Position numbers and translations under genes: made by a program
Assembly (NCBI GenBank): GCA_023333565.1
Contig: JAJKFH010003229.1
Coordinates: forward strand, 1,462,001-1,526,000
Source of the DNA: Puffinus mauretanicus
Taxonomy: Eukaryota; Chordata; Aves; Procellariiformes; Procellariidae
Length of the DNA: 64,000 nt
Direction of reading: 5' to 3'
The notes under the pieces: model-generated
Told to the model about the DNA's origin: nothing
Database searches by the model: none
The model's input: the letters and a program-made list of their open reading frames with translations, nothing else
Shown: piece by piece, positions 1 through 14,720 of the stretch
How the letters are laid out: every line of letters starts with the position of its first letter
Position numbering within the stretch: the first letter of the stretch is position 1

Positions 1-544
1 ACTGTGTTAACAAGACTTCGGCTTCAGACTGCAAATTCAGCCATTCCTGACTACTGGCACTCTCAAGCTGGTTTCCTGTCTTGCTGACTGATGTTTTTAA
101 GATGTGCTGGGCTAATGGTACGGTAACATTAAAAATCAGGAAAGAAAGTGTGACCCTGGTTAAATACTCTTTCAAAAAGCCAATTGAGAGAGCAGGTCCG
201 ATGTGTAGCATCAGCCTCTTCCTGCCTGAGTGTTCAGTTATTCCCGAGCTGGACATCAGTGCCCTTTGCACAGATGAAGAACAAGTTCCTCTAACAGAGC
301 CCTACCAGGCAGATACACAAATACCTTTCACAGAGGAAACAGTACGTGAAAACCCTCAGGTACGTTACTCTTACTGCTGGTAGGAAAAGGGGGGGGGGGC
401 GGGGAAAGGAAGTTTTAGAATGATGTAGATTAACATTTCCAATTCTGAAGCTAAGAAAACAGAAGCTATGAGTGCCCAGAAGATGACACCACATGCCAAG
501 TACTCCCACTGACAAAAGGCGTTGATGGAGTCTACCAGAGTCCA

Positions 545-729
545 GTACCTTGGAACAGGCTGCCCAGGGAAGTGGTTGAGTCACCGACCCTGGAAGTATT
601 TAAAAGACGTGTAGATGAGGCGCTTAGGGACATGGTACTAAACCATGGGCATGGTGGTGTTGGGTTGACGGTTGGACTCGATGATCTTAGAGGTGTTTTC
701 CAACCTTAATGATTCTATGATTCTATGAT
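545..729 (+). mobile_element. CR1 LINE 3'-end fragment
   Basis: The fragment starts near CTTGGAACAGGCTGCCCAGG, continues with the CR1 3' region (GGTTGGACTCGATGATCTTAGAGG) and ends in the characteristic repeated GATTCTATGATTCTATGA tail. It is 5'-truncated to about 185 bp, as most avian CR1 copies are, and has no coding capacity. It is antisense to APP in intron 2. The left boundary is approximate. Confidence 0.93.
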
Positions 730-3700
730 CATTTCTCCTTCATCACTGTGTAACAATTCCCCAATTAACCAGTTGCCTGAGACAACTAATTAACGTGCAA
801 TCATTATGGCTGCATCCAACTAAACAAGCTCAAAGCACCTCAAGAAAAGGACATTCTACATAGGAAAGCCCAGCAAAGGCATCAAGGAAAGAGTAACAAG
901 AAAGGGGTTCAAGTATTATTTTACAAGTACTATCAAACTCAACCTTTGACATCAAACTGACTTGCCCTTCACCATCAAAAATGTTTACTACAACAGTATT
1001 TAACAGATTGGCATCATGAATAGTAGCTAAGCAGAAAAACTTATTCTTTGTATTAATTGCTACACAAACAGGTACATTTCGAGTCACTATGGTAATTGCA
1101 ACTCAGGTGGCAGTAATGCAATCGAATAATTGTTGTTCTTGAATGACCCTCCAATTTGCCAATTTCTCAAAATCCAGAAAGAACTTTAATATTAAAAGTA
1201 AGTATGATCATTTATCACGTCTCTTCTTTTACTTTTGTTTCACAGTAAGACCGGCAAACAATGCATTTAATTTAAAACTATCTTTGGCATCCTTTCTCCA
1301 ACAGGAACTAAGTTCACTGAATTGGACTGAAGTAAAAATAAATAAATCAAGTTTGATCATTCCAATCAAGTACTTCTTGATGGAAAGGCTTTTCAAACTG
1401 ATGAAGAAACAAAAAAATCCTTAACACTCCATAGTGCCTTGGCTCATCCTGGGAGAGAGATTACTTCTCGCCTCACAGAACCACACCTACGCTTCTGTTG
1501 AAACTTCTGTTGAAACAAAAAAAGCAGATCAAAGCTTTAAATGCTCTTATCTTCAGGATTATGTTATGATGCAATCTACTTTATTACCGCGCTCTGTGGC
1601 TTAGCATTTTCTGTTGTTTAGCAGGGTAACTGTTTCAGAGATAAGCTTTAATTTCTTTAGTACTCATGAAAGTAAGACATTAAACTAGACTGAAGTTCCT
1701 TCTCCGAAGACTAATCTAAGCAGCACAGTCAATGTAAGGATTTGCACAGACTTCAAATAAATCTGTATCAAACTCCTAGCGCAGTGCGAGGAGTTTTGCA
1801 CTGATCTGTTGGTGCAGCCCTGTGACACCTGCCAGGCTGACCCTCTAACAGCCCATAAGACAGCCCAGTGCTTCTCCCACAAGAAATTCTATGACACAGC
1901 TACACAATGTGATAAATCAATACATCCCATTAATTTGCAACTATCAAATCCACTTCTGCGTTATGCTTAAGACAGGATTTTAGTTTGCTGAACAACAGCA
2001 ACCAATAACCCTAATCTTAGCAAATGGCATGTAAGACTGATGCTCCTGAGCGCAGCCGTTCCTCCTTCACCTCCAGCTGCAAAACCCTGGCAGAAGGAAA
2101 ACAACAGCAAAACCAGCAGCAGTTGGGACTCTACATTTGAGGTGGAAGGTCTATATCCTTTTTCTCAAAATACTTATGGCAGGCCTGTGGAAGAAGAGTT
2201 TAGCAAATGACCCAAGAAAACTAAATTTCAGATCGGATAACCATACAATGATATTGCATTACATCAAATTTCTCAGTCTTTCATTCATCTGTCAATCCTC
2301 CTCTGACCTTCCTGCTGTCATCATCCTGCCTGAAAATACCAGCCTTGTTCAGATTTCTTTATTTTCACCTGCCTTCTTTTCTCTCCGTTTCTGCACAGAG
2401 TCTGGTATTTTGAATCTATTTGCCCTCCATTTATGTTCCTACTGCTGCCCAAAATTAAATCATAGAGCCACATTTGCATCTCTGATTAACATGTGGCCTG
2501 CTCTTCATTATAGGCTTGATTTGACAACTGTCTTCTAGATCTAATAACATCCATTTTTTTCCCATGTGAATTGTTCATGTTGTCTATCGCCCGAGAAAAT
2601 TTGCTGGGGAAATTCAGGTATTAAGTGGGTATGTTCTTCTGAAAACGCATAGGACCAAGAGGCTGAAAGATGTAGTGCCTTCAGAAATATCTAAAAAGCT
2701 TCACGCGCTGTTCAAACGCCATAGCAAAGCCATCCTCCTGTCAGCTGCCATAAGAAGGGAAAGTCCTGCCCTCCCCTTCCACCTCTCCCGCGTCGCACTC
2801 CAGCTCATCTGACCCTCAGTGAGCCGGGTCAGAGAGGGAAACTCATCCTTTTTTCTGTTTGTTTGCGGGGGTTAGCTTTGTGCCAGTTCAGCTCCCTAAA
2901 CTTCCTCATCGCAAGATCAGACATATGCTAAAATCTGGCCGAGCAGAAATGAGGAGGAGGAGGGGAAGAAAACCGACTCTTTCTGGAACAGCGTGTACCA
3001 CTTAAGCTCAACACTTCTGCTAAACCGCTCTGTAGCAGCAATCCTGTTAGTTTGGTAAGAAACTCTAAAATTAGCTCCCACAATCTGACCCTCTCATAGG
3101 AGAGACTGTTTTTTCTTGCTACAGATCTTAAACTACAATGGCTCAAGATGCCAAAATTAAAAGTATGCAAAAGTGGGGACATTCAGGAACTTCGAACCTG
3201 GCTGAACAAGGGAGACTTCTCTGTCTGCCATGTCACTCCGAACTCCAAACCAGAGCAGTGCTCTTGTATGAAACGCCTGGGGTGGAGGAATGCAACGGTG
3301 ATAGGAGAACATCACACTACTGCTCAACAGAGCGGCCCTGATCTGCACTGGCACCAAAATCTTAAAAGCCATCTTCCAGACTTCAGCAAGTAATTGCCTA
3401 TTAGCATATCCACCAATGTGTTCTCCACAACAGCTCAAAATGAGAGCTTCTATGACAATCTCCTCTAAAATGCTAAAAAGTATACACATATTAACTTATA
3501 CAGTATTACAAGTTTAGCTTTAATAAGATCAATCTCACCAAATTCCCTTAGGTTCCTTGTTTAGAAGCATAAATGTAATTCCTGCTTCTTGGATGATCCC
3601 TTCTGATTTTTTTTCCCCCCCTCTTAGATGGGGTGTACAGACTTGCCAAGCTGTGTGGGAATTTGGGCAAACAACATTAGTTGCAACACTTCACAGATGT

Positions 3701-6700
3701 TTAAAGGAGTACTCATCAAAATCAAATTTACCTTTTTTTTTTTTTAAAGTCTGTAATTGGCTCAAAGAAGGGAAAGCAAAAAATACTAAAGGATCTTGAT
3801 ACTGCCTCAAAAAAACCAATAGTTTCCCATGTGCAACTCAGAAGTTGAGTTTACAAAAAAGCCATTTATTGACCACAACTCTTTGGCAGAGCTGTCTTCC
3901 CAGGCCAAGTGGAAGTAGTGAGTAATGAATGGAGGAAATTAGGTGTTTTATAAATGCTTAATTATCACTGTTCTTCAAGAAGACATATGACTTAGGATAA
4001 GAACCAAATAAATTTAACTGCATCGGTTTACATTCTAATAGAAACACTGTGCGGTTTCTTCAAACAGCTGGAATTGGACACTTTGCATATCATTAAATTT
4101 CCACGGGGTCAGTGCTTTTCTGACCTACAGTGATATTTATAGAAAGAGAAACTATGCTGGCAAGAAAAGATTTTGTTTCAGATCATATTTCCTCATATCC
4201 AGATTAACAGTATTCATGTTTCAATACTCATCCCCAGACAGAAGAAAAAATTTAAACATGGTATTGTCATTACTGTACAAGTCATTTTCCTTTTTTTTTT
4301 TGTTAATATATGCAACAACTATTGGCACCCACAAAATACAAAGCTGATGTTTTAACAGATATTGTGATGCATCTTCTAAACACTACACAGTATCGTTCTA
4401 CTAGAAACTCCTCTCTTAGCTAAAAAGAAGGACACTTTCCCTTTCCCTAAGAAGGATTCACCCCAAGGCCTCATAACAATTTGGAATAGTCTTAGGGACC
4501 TGAAATCCAATCCTCTATTTTCAGTCTCAACATAAAGTCAGATGCCTCAAGAACTCTGAAAAAAAAAATCCAAAAATCTAAAATCCTCACCTTTCCAATT
4601 TTTTCATTAGCAATTTGCAGTAACACCCCAAGTGAAATTCTCACCCCACTCAAGTAAAAAAAAAAAAAGAAAAAGAAAAGCTAAAATTTTATTTCAACTA
4701 TTAAAAAAACATGCTGTATGTATATACAGGAAAAAGGTGGGTAAAGCCATCAATAATTGGCCAGATATTCAGAAACCTCTCCATGATTATAAATTACAAT
4801 TATTCCACAACCATCTAGAACAATATTCTGTAAGGAGCACACATCTATAAAAACAGATTATCAGTGGGATTTTTTATTAGCCAGAAGTGGACAGTATTTG
4901 AAAGATTAAAGCAGGCACTCAGTACAGTACTAAATAATAATTTTAATTGGATAAAGGCTAACTGGGTGATAATGCCACCGTATGAATTAGAAAGCGGTGG
5001 TAATAAACTGTTTGGGAAAAAATGGAATGTCCCAGAAATCAACAAATAATTCCTCCATCCAACCTTGGGGCATTGCCCTGCTATGAATTCAAGCAAGCAT
5101 TACCTTCCCAACAGTTTCAAAGCTACGGAGCGAGAGAAACTGTCTTTCCCTTTTTTATTTTTGCCTGCAGAACTGACAACTGAAAATATGTGCATAATGC
5201 CCTTTTACTTCTGAACATGAACCTATTCTGTGCTACCAATCCCGGCAGATCAGCCCACTGTCTGCTACTAATAAGCTTCATATGCACTGTTATAGTGAAA
5301 CACATCTGTAGTCATCTCTAGTTTCTGATTTCCATATATTTCAAAGTAGATGGACGAGGGTGAAACGGGGGTGGAGGGTGGGTGGAACACGGACAAGAGA
5401 AAAAAGAAACCTATCCCCCAAAAAAAGAAAAAGAAAGAAAACCCTCAGAAGAGAGTAGAAACACTACTACCACAAGAAAAAGCAGTAAGATATAGCACAG
5501 GAAAGCTATAGAGCCATCCATAAGGGATGCGGATGACCCAAAAAATACAGGATGCCACCAGGCGTACTACCTGTTCACACATACACCCAGTCACGCACAG
5601 AGACGTAATGAAGACCAAAAAGCCCCTAAAGACTCAAACCCACGCAAACACCCAAATCCTGCTAGCAGCCTCTCAGCTCTCAGGAGCACCAGTCCCAAGA
5701 AGGAGTCACACTTGCACCCATCCATCTGCAGAGGCACACTCACAGATGCTAGGGCTGTGGTTTCAGTGCCTTTAATTGGACACAAGTCTGACATTGCCAG
5801 GACATGATTCCTGCCTTACTCCATCCCTCGTCCATTTACTGCTAACATCTCTCCCCAAGCCAGTGCTAACACAGAAGCTGGATCGAGGAACTGACCTACT
5901 TCTGAAAACATCCCTCCCCAAGAATAAAAACGGCATCAGAATGGAACTGCCAGGAGTTAAAGAGGACCCAGGACGACTTTAGTAAGAGTGGGATAGGCCT
6001 CTGTCAGACAGAAGTATCCATGCAAGCATGGTCTGAAAAGGTGGAGGAAAAGAAAGTAGATTAGCATGGGCATTTCCTCCTCAAAAGGGATGAAATGTAA
6101 CAGCTGTATATTTGTAATAGATTTTTCTTTACTTAAGGTAATCATCACACTTTATGCCTAGTATCTCTTAGACTTATTATTTATTAAAGGAACAGCTGCT
6201 ACCAGTCCATCTCAGAGTTATGTACTGTAAGATGTCTGGGAGACAGATCTGTAAAGAAAATAGCAGACAGCTTACTATGATAAGTCTGTCTGTAAGAAGG
6301 AAAAAAGAATGGTGAAACGGAGCAGTAGAGGTCTGCTGTGCTGTCCCCACCAGGACACCTTCCACGCAACATCACAGCTGCAGGAGCGGTAACATCTCTA
6401 TGGACCACATGCAACGAACGCTACACAGCCCTCTCCGAAGTTTCTTGGGCTTCAGTAAAGCCAAGAGTTGGGCCAGCTGAGTTTTGCTCCCTTCCCTAGG
6501 CATGCAGACCGACCTGTGCAAGCGTGGTTAGCCGGTTCTTTTGTAACCTTAAGGAGCAAACCACAAGCACAGAGCACAGCATGCTGATGATAATGTAAAA
6601 CACTTTCTTCTTGTCTTTTATCTCTCCAATTTAGCAGACATCTTTTGACATCTTGATCACATGCTAAATGGTTGTCTGCTAGTTCAATTATGAACCAAAA

Positions 6701-9700
6701 AAGGCAATAGGACTACCTGCATACAGCCATTGCGTTCATGTATCTTAAGAGGACAGAAGAAACAATCGTATTCCTGGCACAAACGCTATGCTGGTGGAAC
6801 CCGCTGATTAAGCTGAGCCATTCATCTAGTCCATCATATCTGTGAAATTCAAAATTAATCTAGGGGAAAATGCAGCATCGCAGCTTCATTAAACACTGCA
6901 GTACACATTTACCTAAATATATTTATGCAGACAATCCTTTTCCATTTTAATCCTTTTTCCTTCCTCAGCCTCAAAGCAGAAGCTTTCCAAAAGAAAAACA
7001 TGTTACTTCAAAAGGAGTTGGAAAATTTATCATGAAAGCAACAACATACTGAGATCCTGATGTTTTTCATTCCATTTCTTTTTGAGACATGCAAAAAAAA
7101 AGGTCTGTATAGGGAAAAAAATGAGAGGGGACCTTTTTATTATCAACAAAAGAAAGGAAGGCATTATCTTGCAACATATGCTCCAAGTTTTATTAGTCAC
7201 TTGATTTGAAATATACTTAAATGGAAGACTACAGTCTGGGCTAAAAAGCCCAGACTTCTTCCTCAAGAAGGTTATATGGTAAGCAGACTAAGGTTTAACT
7301 GCAGGATAAATATACCATCAGTAGTAGACCCTGCATTTCCAAAATCTAAGCCTTCATTGAAGCAAATGAGATTTAAGCACTGGCAGACAGAGTGAACTAC
7401 TAATTCAACTTTTGCTGTGGACCAAAAGCTAAGTAAAACGAAAGACCTCAATAATCAATGCAAAGAGTGCTAAGATACCGTTCACCCCAACTTTTAAGCG
7501 TGACTGTGCACATCTCAGAATACACCAACACACATTTGCCTTGAAAATATCATTTATATTTAAGGACAGTCTGTGCTGCCAAAAATCTGTATGTTTTCCA
7601 TGATGTTTCATTAAACGGATCCTTTTCCTCAGAGCAAAATGTATGGGTTTTTAAGCGGCTTACAGTAGTGCAGGTTTAAAATTCATTTTCTTCTTCAATA
7701 CAGTGGCTGTTTGGTTTGAGAAACTAGAAAGAGCACATTATGTAGCCTAGATAAAAACAACAATTCATATTAGGATGAAAATGACACAGTAACATGGACA
7801 GAAACCATTATCAAAGCAGCAAGACCATTTTCATTGCGTCTCAAATTCTCTTCTCAGAAGAGAAGGCAAACTATTTTTTTCTTTTTAAAAACTTCAGCAT
7901 CCCTGCCAGTTCAACAAACCCTTTAACAAATCTCTAGAAGCTCTGAACAAGGACAAAGACTAGAGAGGGAGGGAACCGCTGCCATCAGTGCTGCCTGCCT
8001 GCCTGATTCTGCCTGGTGTGGGCCCCAAGGCAACAAGCACAGGATTATCCAAGATGATGGCACTAGGGAGCCAACCAAGTAAATTAAAATGAAGATGGGG
8101 CAGTCGTTCGATGGCCCTTTTGGCCCATCTACAAAACAGGAGACTTGAGGACTACTTTGAAGCCAGAGGCTGTGGGGTGAATTAATGTCAAAGCCTTATT
8201 ATGGTCACATGCCAGCTTGTACTGGATCTGGCTAAGAAGTGGCTTTGGGTTTCACCAGCAACTTACCTAAACACGTGGCAGAAACACAGACCATTTGAGC
8301 AAATGACACAAAGATCCTTTTTGGAAGTATGATTAGAGATTAGAGATGTCAACACTGTTCTGTCAACAGTTATAATGAATTATCGGTTATCTGAATTTAC
8401 CCTACTATTTTCTGCTCCACGTAACAGAAAGATATAGTTAAGAGCATAGCAGTGTGCATTTATAATTCATTTTTTTATTTCTGGGGAGGACTTCCGTAAG
8501 AAATACACATTCAGTGCAAGATGCTCGTGGATCTCAATGTTTAGAAAGAACATGGACACATGTCATGACTTTACAAAGGAAACCAAGCAGTCATGATGTG
8601 GTTTCAGAGATGCCAAAGCCAACATATGCTCTACATCTGAAAGTTATTCTAAGCACCTAGCCAAAGATCCCACAGCGAGCCAGCTGCTGATTACAAGGTG
8701 CAGCTAGATCTCTAGGCTCCCAGGTTTACACTCCATCCACTCAACCATGCACATGATATCCAGACCCAAACTAGTTTTCCTATAGTTTTGGTTTGGTCTT
8801 GGAAAAAAAACAAAACCAATTTTCAGACCAATTCCTTTCCATTCTGTTCAACTCCATGCATACTTAAAATGGAAATGAGCCCCTCCAAATTAAACTAAGT
8901 GGGGAAAAAAACATGCACTAGACAAAATGAATTTTTTGCCAGCTGTGAGTGTTGTTTTTTACAATTCATTTTGGACATTGAGTTCAGCACAGACGGCAAA
9001 ATAATTCTAGTCCTTCAAGGAACTCATATAATGTATCCTAATTACTAAACATAAAATTCAGCACATAGTAGCTGTTCAAAATTGCTAATATAATAAAACA
9101 TACACCAGTATCTTCCATCTGAACACTCATTCCATTTAAACAGGGAACTGAGCACCCCTAAATTCCTTCCTACTCTGCATATTCACGTGACTCTGAAAAC
9201 ACGTACTTTGCTGAAGGGCAGGCTCCAGACTGGTTCTATGAAAACTGTTTAGCAAGACAAGGAGCTGACTGGCCTCCAGCGTGAGCACAGCCTGCCCCGA
9301 AACACACCTTTCTTCAACAGTAACGTGCCACCCCAGCGCTTGAACATGTGTGGGTGGGGGTACCCGGTTTCTTCCACAAAACAACAAAAAGCAAAATCCA
9401 GGAGCAGCAGTCCCCACCTGTTTTAGGACATCAGCCAACCACCCATCAGGGGCTGTTAGGAAGAAACTTTCCCCGGGGGGGCTAGTTACCCAGTAATTGT
9501 GTATGGCAGGGTTTTTCCAGCATCTCTCCAAAACAGCTGGTACGGCAGTGTCAGCAGCAGGACTAGATTGATCAGTGGCTTGATTTGAAGTGGCAGCTAG
9601 TACCCTCACAACACGTTAAGGATTTTGGCACATACGCGGGTATGACCACTCCATTTACATTAATGCAGCATTGCTCTAGCACCTGCAGCACTTGCTTTTG

Positions 9701-12700
9701 ACAGCTGTTTGCAGATCAGGCCCATGCCGTTTTACTTTTCAGTAACAGGTACAATTAATATAGCAGCATGCTAGCTAGTTTGAGATTAAAAGATACCGCT
9801 AGTAAATTCTACTTCTCTAACCAGCATCTCATTCCACCCAATAAAGCTTGATTTTGCTATATTTAAAAAAAAGAAGAGCCACCAGCTTAGGCTGAACAAG
9901 GGATAACGTGCAGATTTGAAGGCAGAAGAGGTGGATGTGCTCTGCTTCCAGAACCACTTCTTGTGACTTCAGTAGCAGAGTTTAATTGAACTCAAGGAAG
10001 TTAGAAGTACCTCACTCAAGTATCTTCCATCTCCTTTCAAGTAAGTAAAGTACAGTCTGAGCTTTGTCATCTTTAAACTGTGATGTGTTGTCCAAATATA
10101 AATCCAGACAGTTCCTGTGCTGCACTGAGCTCCCACTCAAAAGCAGCGAAGCAACAAGTGACATACATCTTTAAAACACGTAGGCGGTTCTGCTTATTCC
10201 CCGTTCCTCCCTTTCTGCCCCTGCAATGCTCCTCTACTGCTACTTCCTACATCAAGACTTCAAAATCCACCTACGCTGGCAGTGGACGAGGAGAGGCAAC
10301 GATGACAATCTCAATAAAAAGATACAAGGCTCCCAGTAAATGTAAGCCTTTCTGTACTTCATGCACCTTCCAACCCAGTGCTCTGCCCACCACCCAGGCA
10401 TCTGGCCTGGCATCGTCAGGAAAAGCTCTTTTAAAACAGCTTATAGGGAGACAGAGGAACACATCTACTTGTAAGTTCTGCTGAAAGAGGAGATTTTATT
10501 TTTTGTAAGATACCTTCCATGGAAGAAAACAAAGCCAGAGTATCATTTTGGATTAACTGGAGTTTCCTGATAAAAGTTACTAACTTGTATTATTTTAGAG
10601 CCAAGGAGCCACAGAGGAAGATCTCCATTGCTCACTGAATTTCTGCCCAGTTGGCTCTTTCGATATGCCCCTGGTGTAGGAGGAACTGGGTGCATAAGCT
10701 AAGTCTACAGGATCTACCACAGTAAAGCATCATCTCCTGCACTACAGCCATAATCACAACGCCTGTTGCAGAGCCACACAAGGTATCCGCAACAAAACCC
10801 AGGATGGCCAGATTTCTCATTGGAGATGCAGGGAAAAATCTTACCTTGCTCCCCGTCATATTTCAGGGCTCTGCTCAGAGCTGGGGAAAAAACCCAGTAC
10901 CTCAGCAGATGGTACTAACAGTTAGACCAAAGAACCAAGAAAGCTGCCATGGTGCCAGGGAGCATGAAGAACATAGATTCAGGCAGAGTACCTGTCTGCT
11001 TGATTAGCAGAGCATATACGCTCAGCCCCTGCCTACACTGAGAAAAAACGCACCCCAAGAAGTAGCAGTCCTCCTTTTGGGGAAAAAAGCAGCATGAACG
11101 GGAGAAAAGGAAGGAAGGAAAAGGTCGTATTTGGCAAAAGTAATCAAAAAGGAGATTTTTACATGCACACTGCTCCAATGCAGGAGGTATCACATCTCAG
11201 CCTTGATGCCTATTGCTTCCTGCTAATGGGAAAATGCAAATTTACCCCATTCCCTGGGCCTGATAGCAAGCGCTGTCTCGCAGCCAATGTAAACAGCAGA
11301 AGGCAAGAGGAAAACCACCTCACTTGTTACCCCCAGGATACTAAGCATATTTAGAGCATCAAGCAACAAGGGGTTCCCCACAGCTGAGAAGCCATTTTGA
11401 GTTGCATTTACTAGCACTTCTCTACAAATTCATTTCTTTGGTAAAAGTGGGTGCTTTTATCTGACTCTTCTGTTTCTCATCAGGTCATGGGAAAGTTAAA
11501 CAGAAGCAAAGCAGTAGTGCCCTTTCCTGGCCAAAGTCAAAGCCCACCATGCCACAGACCCAGCTGCAGGGAAGACTACGGAGAAGAGCCGTACTGAACC
11601 GGGAGCTTCCTTCCACCCTGCCAGGCTGGATCAACTTCCAGGTGGCTTTTTGTTTTAACTTGTTGTCAGTAGATCCGACCTTCTTAATATTTGCTATCTA
11701 TTTCTGAATTTATTACCAGTATTAAAAAAATAGGGGCTCATATGATTCCTCCCCACCCCCAAACCAGCTGCTGGCAGACAGCCCCTGCCACTTGCTCTTT
11801 CACCCCAAACCAGCTTGCCCCTTCTCCACCAGTGTTGTGCAGCTCAGGTGTGGGGGGGTGGGTGGAATAAGGACAGGGCAGGACAGCCGGGACATCGGCC
11901 GTTTCCCACAAACAGATAGCCTACTGGTGAGCACAGCAAGGAAAAGGTTTTTAAGCCAGATCCCCACGGCAGAATGGCTCACTTGAAGTTAATGAGAGCA
12001 CGCTCCTTAATCACACACCTGTAATAACATAGATTGACAGTAAGATGCCCGCACCATTTTTAGGAAGTAAACCCACCAGCACCTTGCCCCACAACAAGGC
12101 AGAACCCCCTATGCTATGCTTTTAACTCCAAGGATGGAGACTCCACAGCCTGCCTGGGTGCCTGTGCCACCGCACAGCCACTCTCATGGTAAAGAATTTT
12201 TTCCTTACGTGCAGTCACAGCTTTCCTTATTATTCCCTTTGTCATCTAACAGTATATGGCCACTACCTTCTGACTGCTTTTGCTTTCCTCTTCATTTTAT
12301 TTTTAAGAAGGCTTTTTTTTTTTTTTTTAAAATGCCACCCAAAATTTCAAGATCACTTGACATTCAGCTGAGATTTGCACCTCCCAGTCCTTGTTTTGGA
12401 ATCCTTCCCTACCTGCAGTATTTGTAACTGAATTGCCAACCTACTGAGCTATTCATGCCTTAAAACCGCCCAAACTTTCTACTCTTACTTCCCGTAAATT
12501 CACATATTTCTTTCTGTAAGTTTAGAAAGATCTACTACCTTGTGGACTTTTATTCACGGACTGTCTACTTCCACCCACTCCTTCCCTTACCCTCAATAAT
12601 TTCACTATATATAAATTGACTTTATTTAGATAATTCAAAGGAGAGAACAGAAAACCAGAAGAAACCTCTGAAACCTTACTAGTAGGTTAGGTTTGGTATT

Positions 12701-13400
12701 TTTGTTAGTAGTAAACAAAAATATTATGAATTTCACAAAGCAATACTTTCAGTAAAAAGACGAAGCTACTGGTGAAGAATTAATTTTAATAGCCATTACA
12801 AGTTCTTCCTTAAAATGAATATTCTAGACCATAAAGCCCAAACTCAGAAAAACCTGAACAAAACACCGCAAGAAATAAAAGGAACAATCAATGGATGAAA
12901 GGACAGGAATGAAGATGCTAAGAGAGCAGAGATGTGACGAGTGAATTATCTTGCTTTCTAGAGAGGCATTTTCGCAGGAATTGGTTTGACATTTAGGAAG
13001 CAAGACAGCTACTGCTATGGCAGTAGGCAATAGCCCCTGCTTTAAAAAAAAGGCAGAGATGGTATAGAAAGACATAAGGACTAAAGAGACTCAAGCCGTG
13101 CCCTTTCGTTTCATGGCATGAAATTCACATTTTCTTTTCAAATTGTCACACACTGGTACGAGGTTATTACGCTATCACAGCATGGGGACAAAACAAAATT
13201 AGATCCACAATCTGTTCTTAGGACATAAGTGAGTGGGTAATAATTTCTGCTCTCAAATATGAAATCAGTCATTGTGACTTCATCTGTAGGGCAAGCTTTT
13301 TCTATTAAGAAACTCTGAATGGTTCAGTGTGCAGCAGAGACCAATAACTCTGGACTGACCCAGTGTATTTCAATATCATGGTAGGATGACAGAAGACGTA
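730..13400. other. Intron 2 unique sequence, no gene seen
   Basis: AT-rich with scattered homopolymers. Open frames here are short or begin with non-ATG codons and show no recognised motifs. The only notable stretch is 9136-9609 (see findings). Confidence 0.7.
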
Positions 13401-13698
13401 TTACAGTCGACTCTTTCAAGATCAGCCCAGAAAGAACAAGGGCATTTTAAGTAATAAACTGTCACCTCAGCTTTATTCAAAATACTTTATAAGGAAGAAG
13501 TTCATTGTGCATATACCATACAAAATTATACCCCAGGGCAGAAGACAGAGGGACAAAATTGTCCAACAGCCTCAGTGACCCCCAGCAACCAGGTTTTGAA
13601 GCTGTTTTAACAGCCTCTGGGAAGAACTTCTTTAAAAGAGACAAAAGGGCAACAGAGCAGAAGAGAAAGAAAAGAAAGGGAAGCTCCCTACAGACTCA

Positions 13699-13995
<297 letters not shown>

Positions 13996-14579
13996 TCAGT
14001 CCATCCAAAGCAGGAACAGCTCAAGCAAGCCTGAACCAAACTCTAGGCTTACCTACCCATGGCAGCAAAAGCTGAAATTGTTTCATTCAGGCAGATTTGA
14101 GAAATGTAAATAAGGTCTTCACAGAAATCCAATACACAATAGCATAACACAGAGTTTAAAGCTGTAAACAAACTCTTCTGGGGCCCAAAATGATCACCTT
14201 GTCAACTTGGGCTAAACACAGAACAACATGCATAGTTGGAGCACGATAACAGAAATTTTTCCAAACATACTTGGGGGGGGTGGGGTGTCACTAACAATTA
14301 GCAAAAAAGTAACAAGTTTTCCTCAAGAGTTTCCTGGAAAAAAAAAAAGAAAACTCACAATGTGTCTTTTTTAAGACCCCCTCTAGTTCATTCGATGTTG
14401 AGCACACAGGCTGTATTTTATCATCCCTTACAAGGGCGGTGGGTGAAAAGCAGCAGCTTCCACTTAAGCTTCGTTTCAACCGAACCTTAAAACGCAGTGG
14501 CTGGGGTGCTATCAAAATGGGGCTGCTCACAGCAAAGTATTACAGAATACCATCTACCCGAAGGAGCATTAACGTACCC

Positions 14580-14720
14580 AGGCTTAACAGCGGCCACCCG
14601 AAGCGCTGCTCCTCGCCTCCTGCGGGCACGCTGCCCGCGACCCCCCGACCCACCCAGCGCCGGCCGGCCGCCCCCCTCCTCCAAACGCCCCAGCGCTGCT
14701 GGGGTGTGGAGCCAAACGTC
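14580..14720. promoter_or_regulatory. Isolated GC/CpG-rich patch upstream of exon 2
   Basis: About 140 bp of CpG-rich DNA (including GCCGGCCGGCCG and AGCGCTGCT) stand out in an AT-rich intron, 640-780 bp upstream of exon 2 in the APP direction. It includes an inverted repeat CCCCAGC/GCTGGGG (14688-14704, 3-base loop). No repeat family is recognised. It could be an intragenic regulatory element; this is inference from composition only. Confidence 0.4.
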
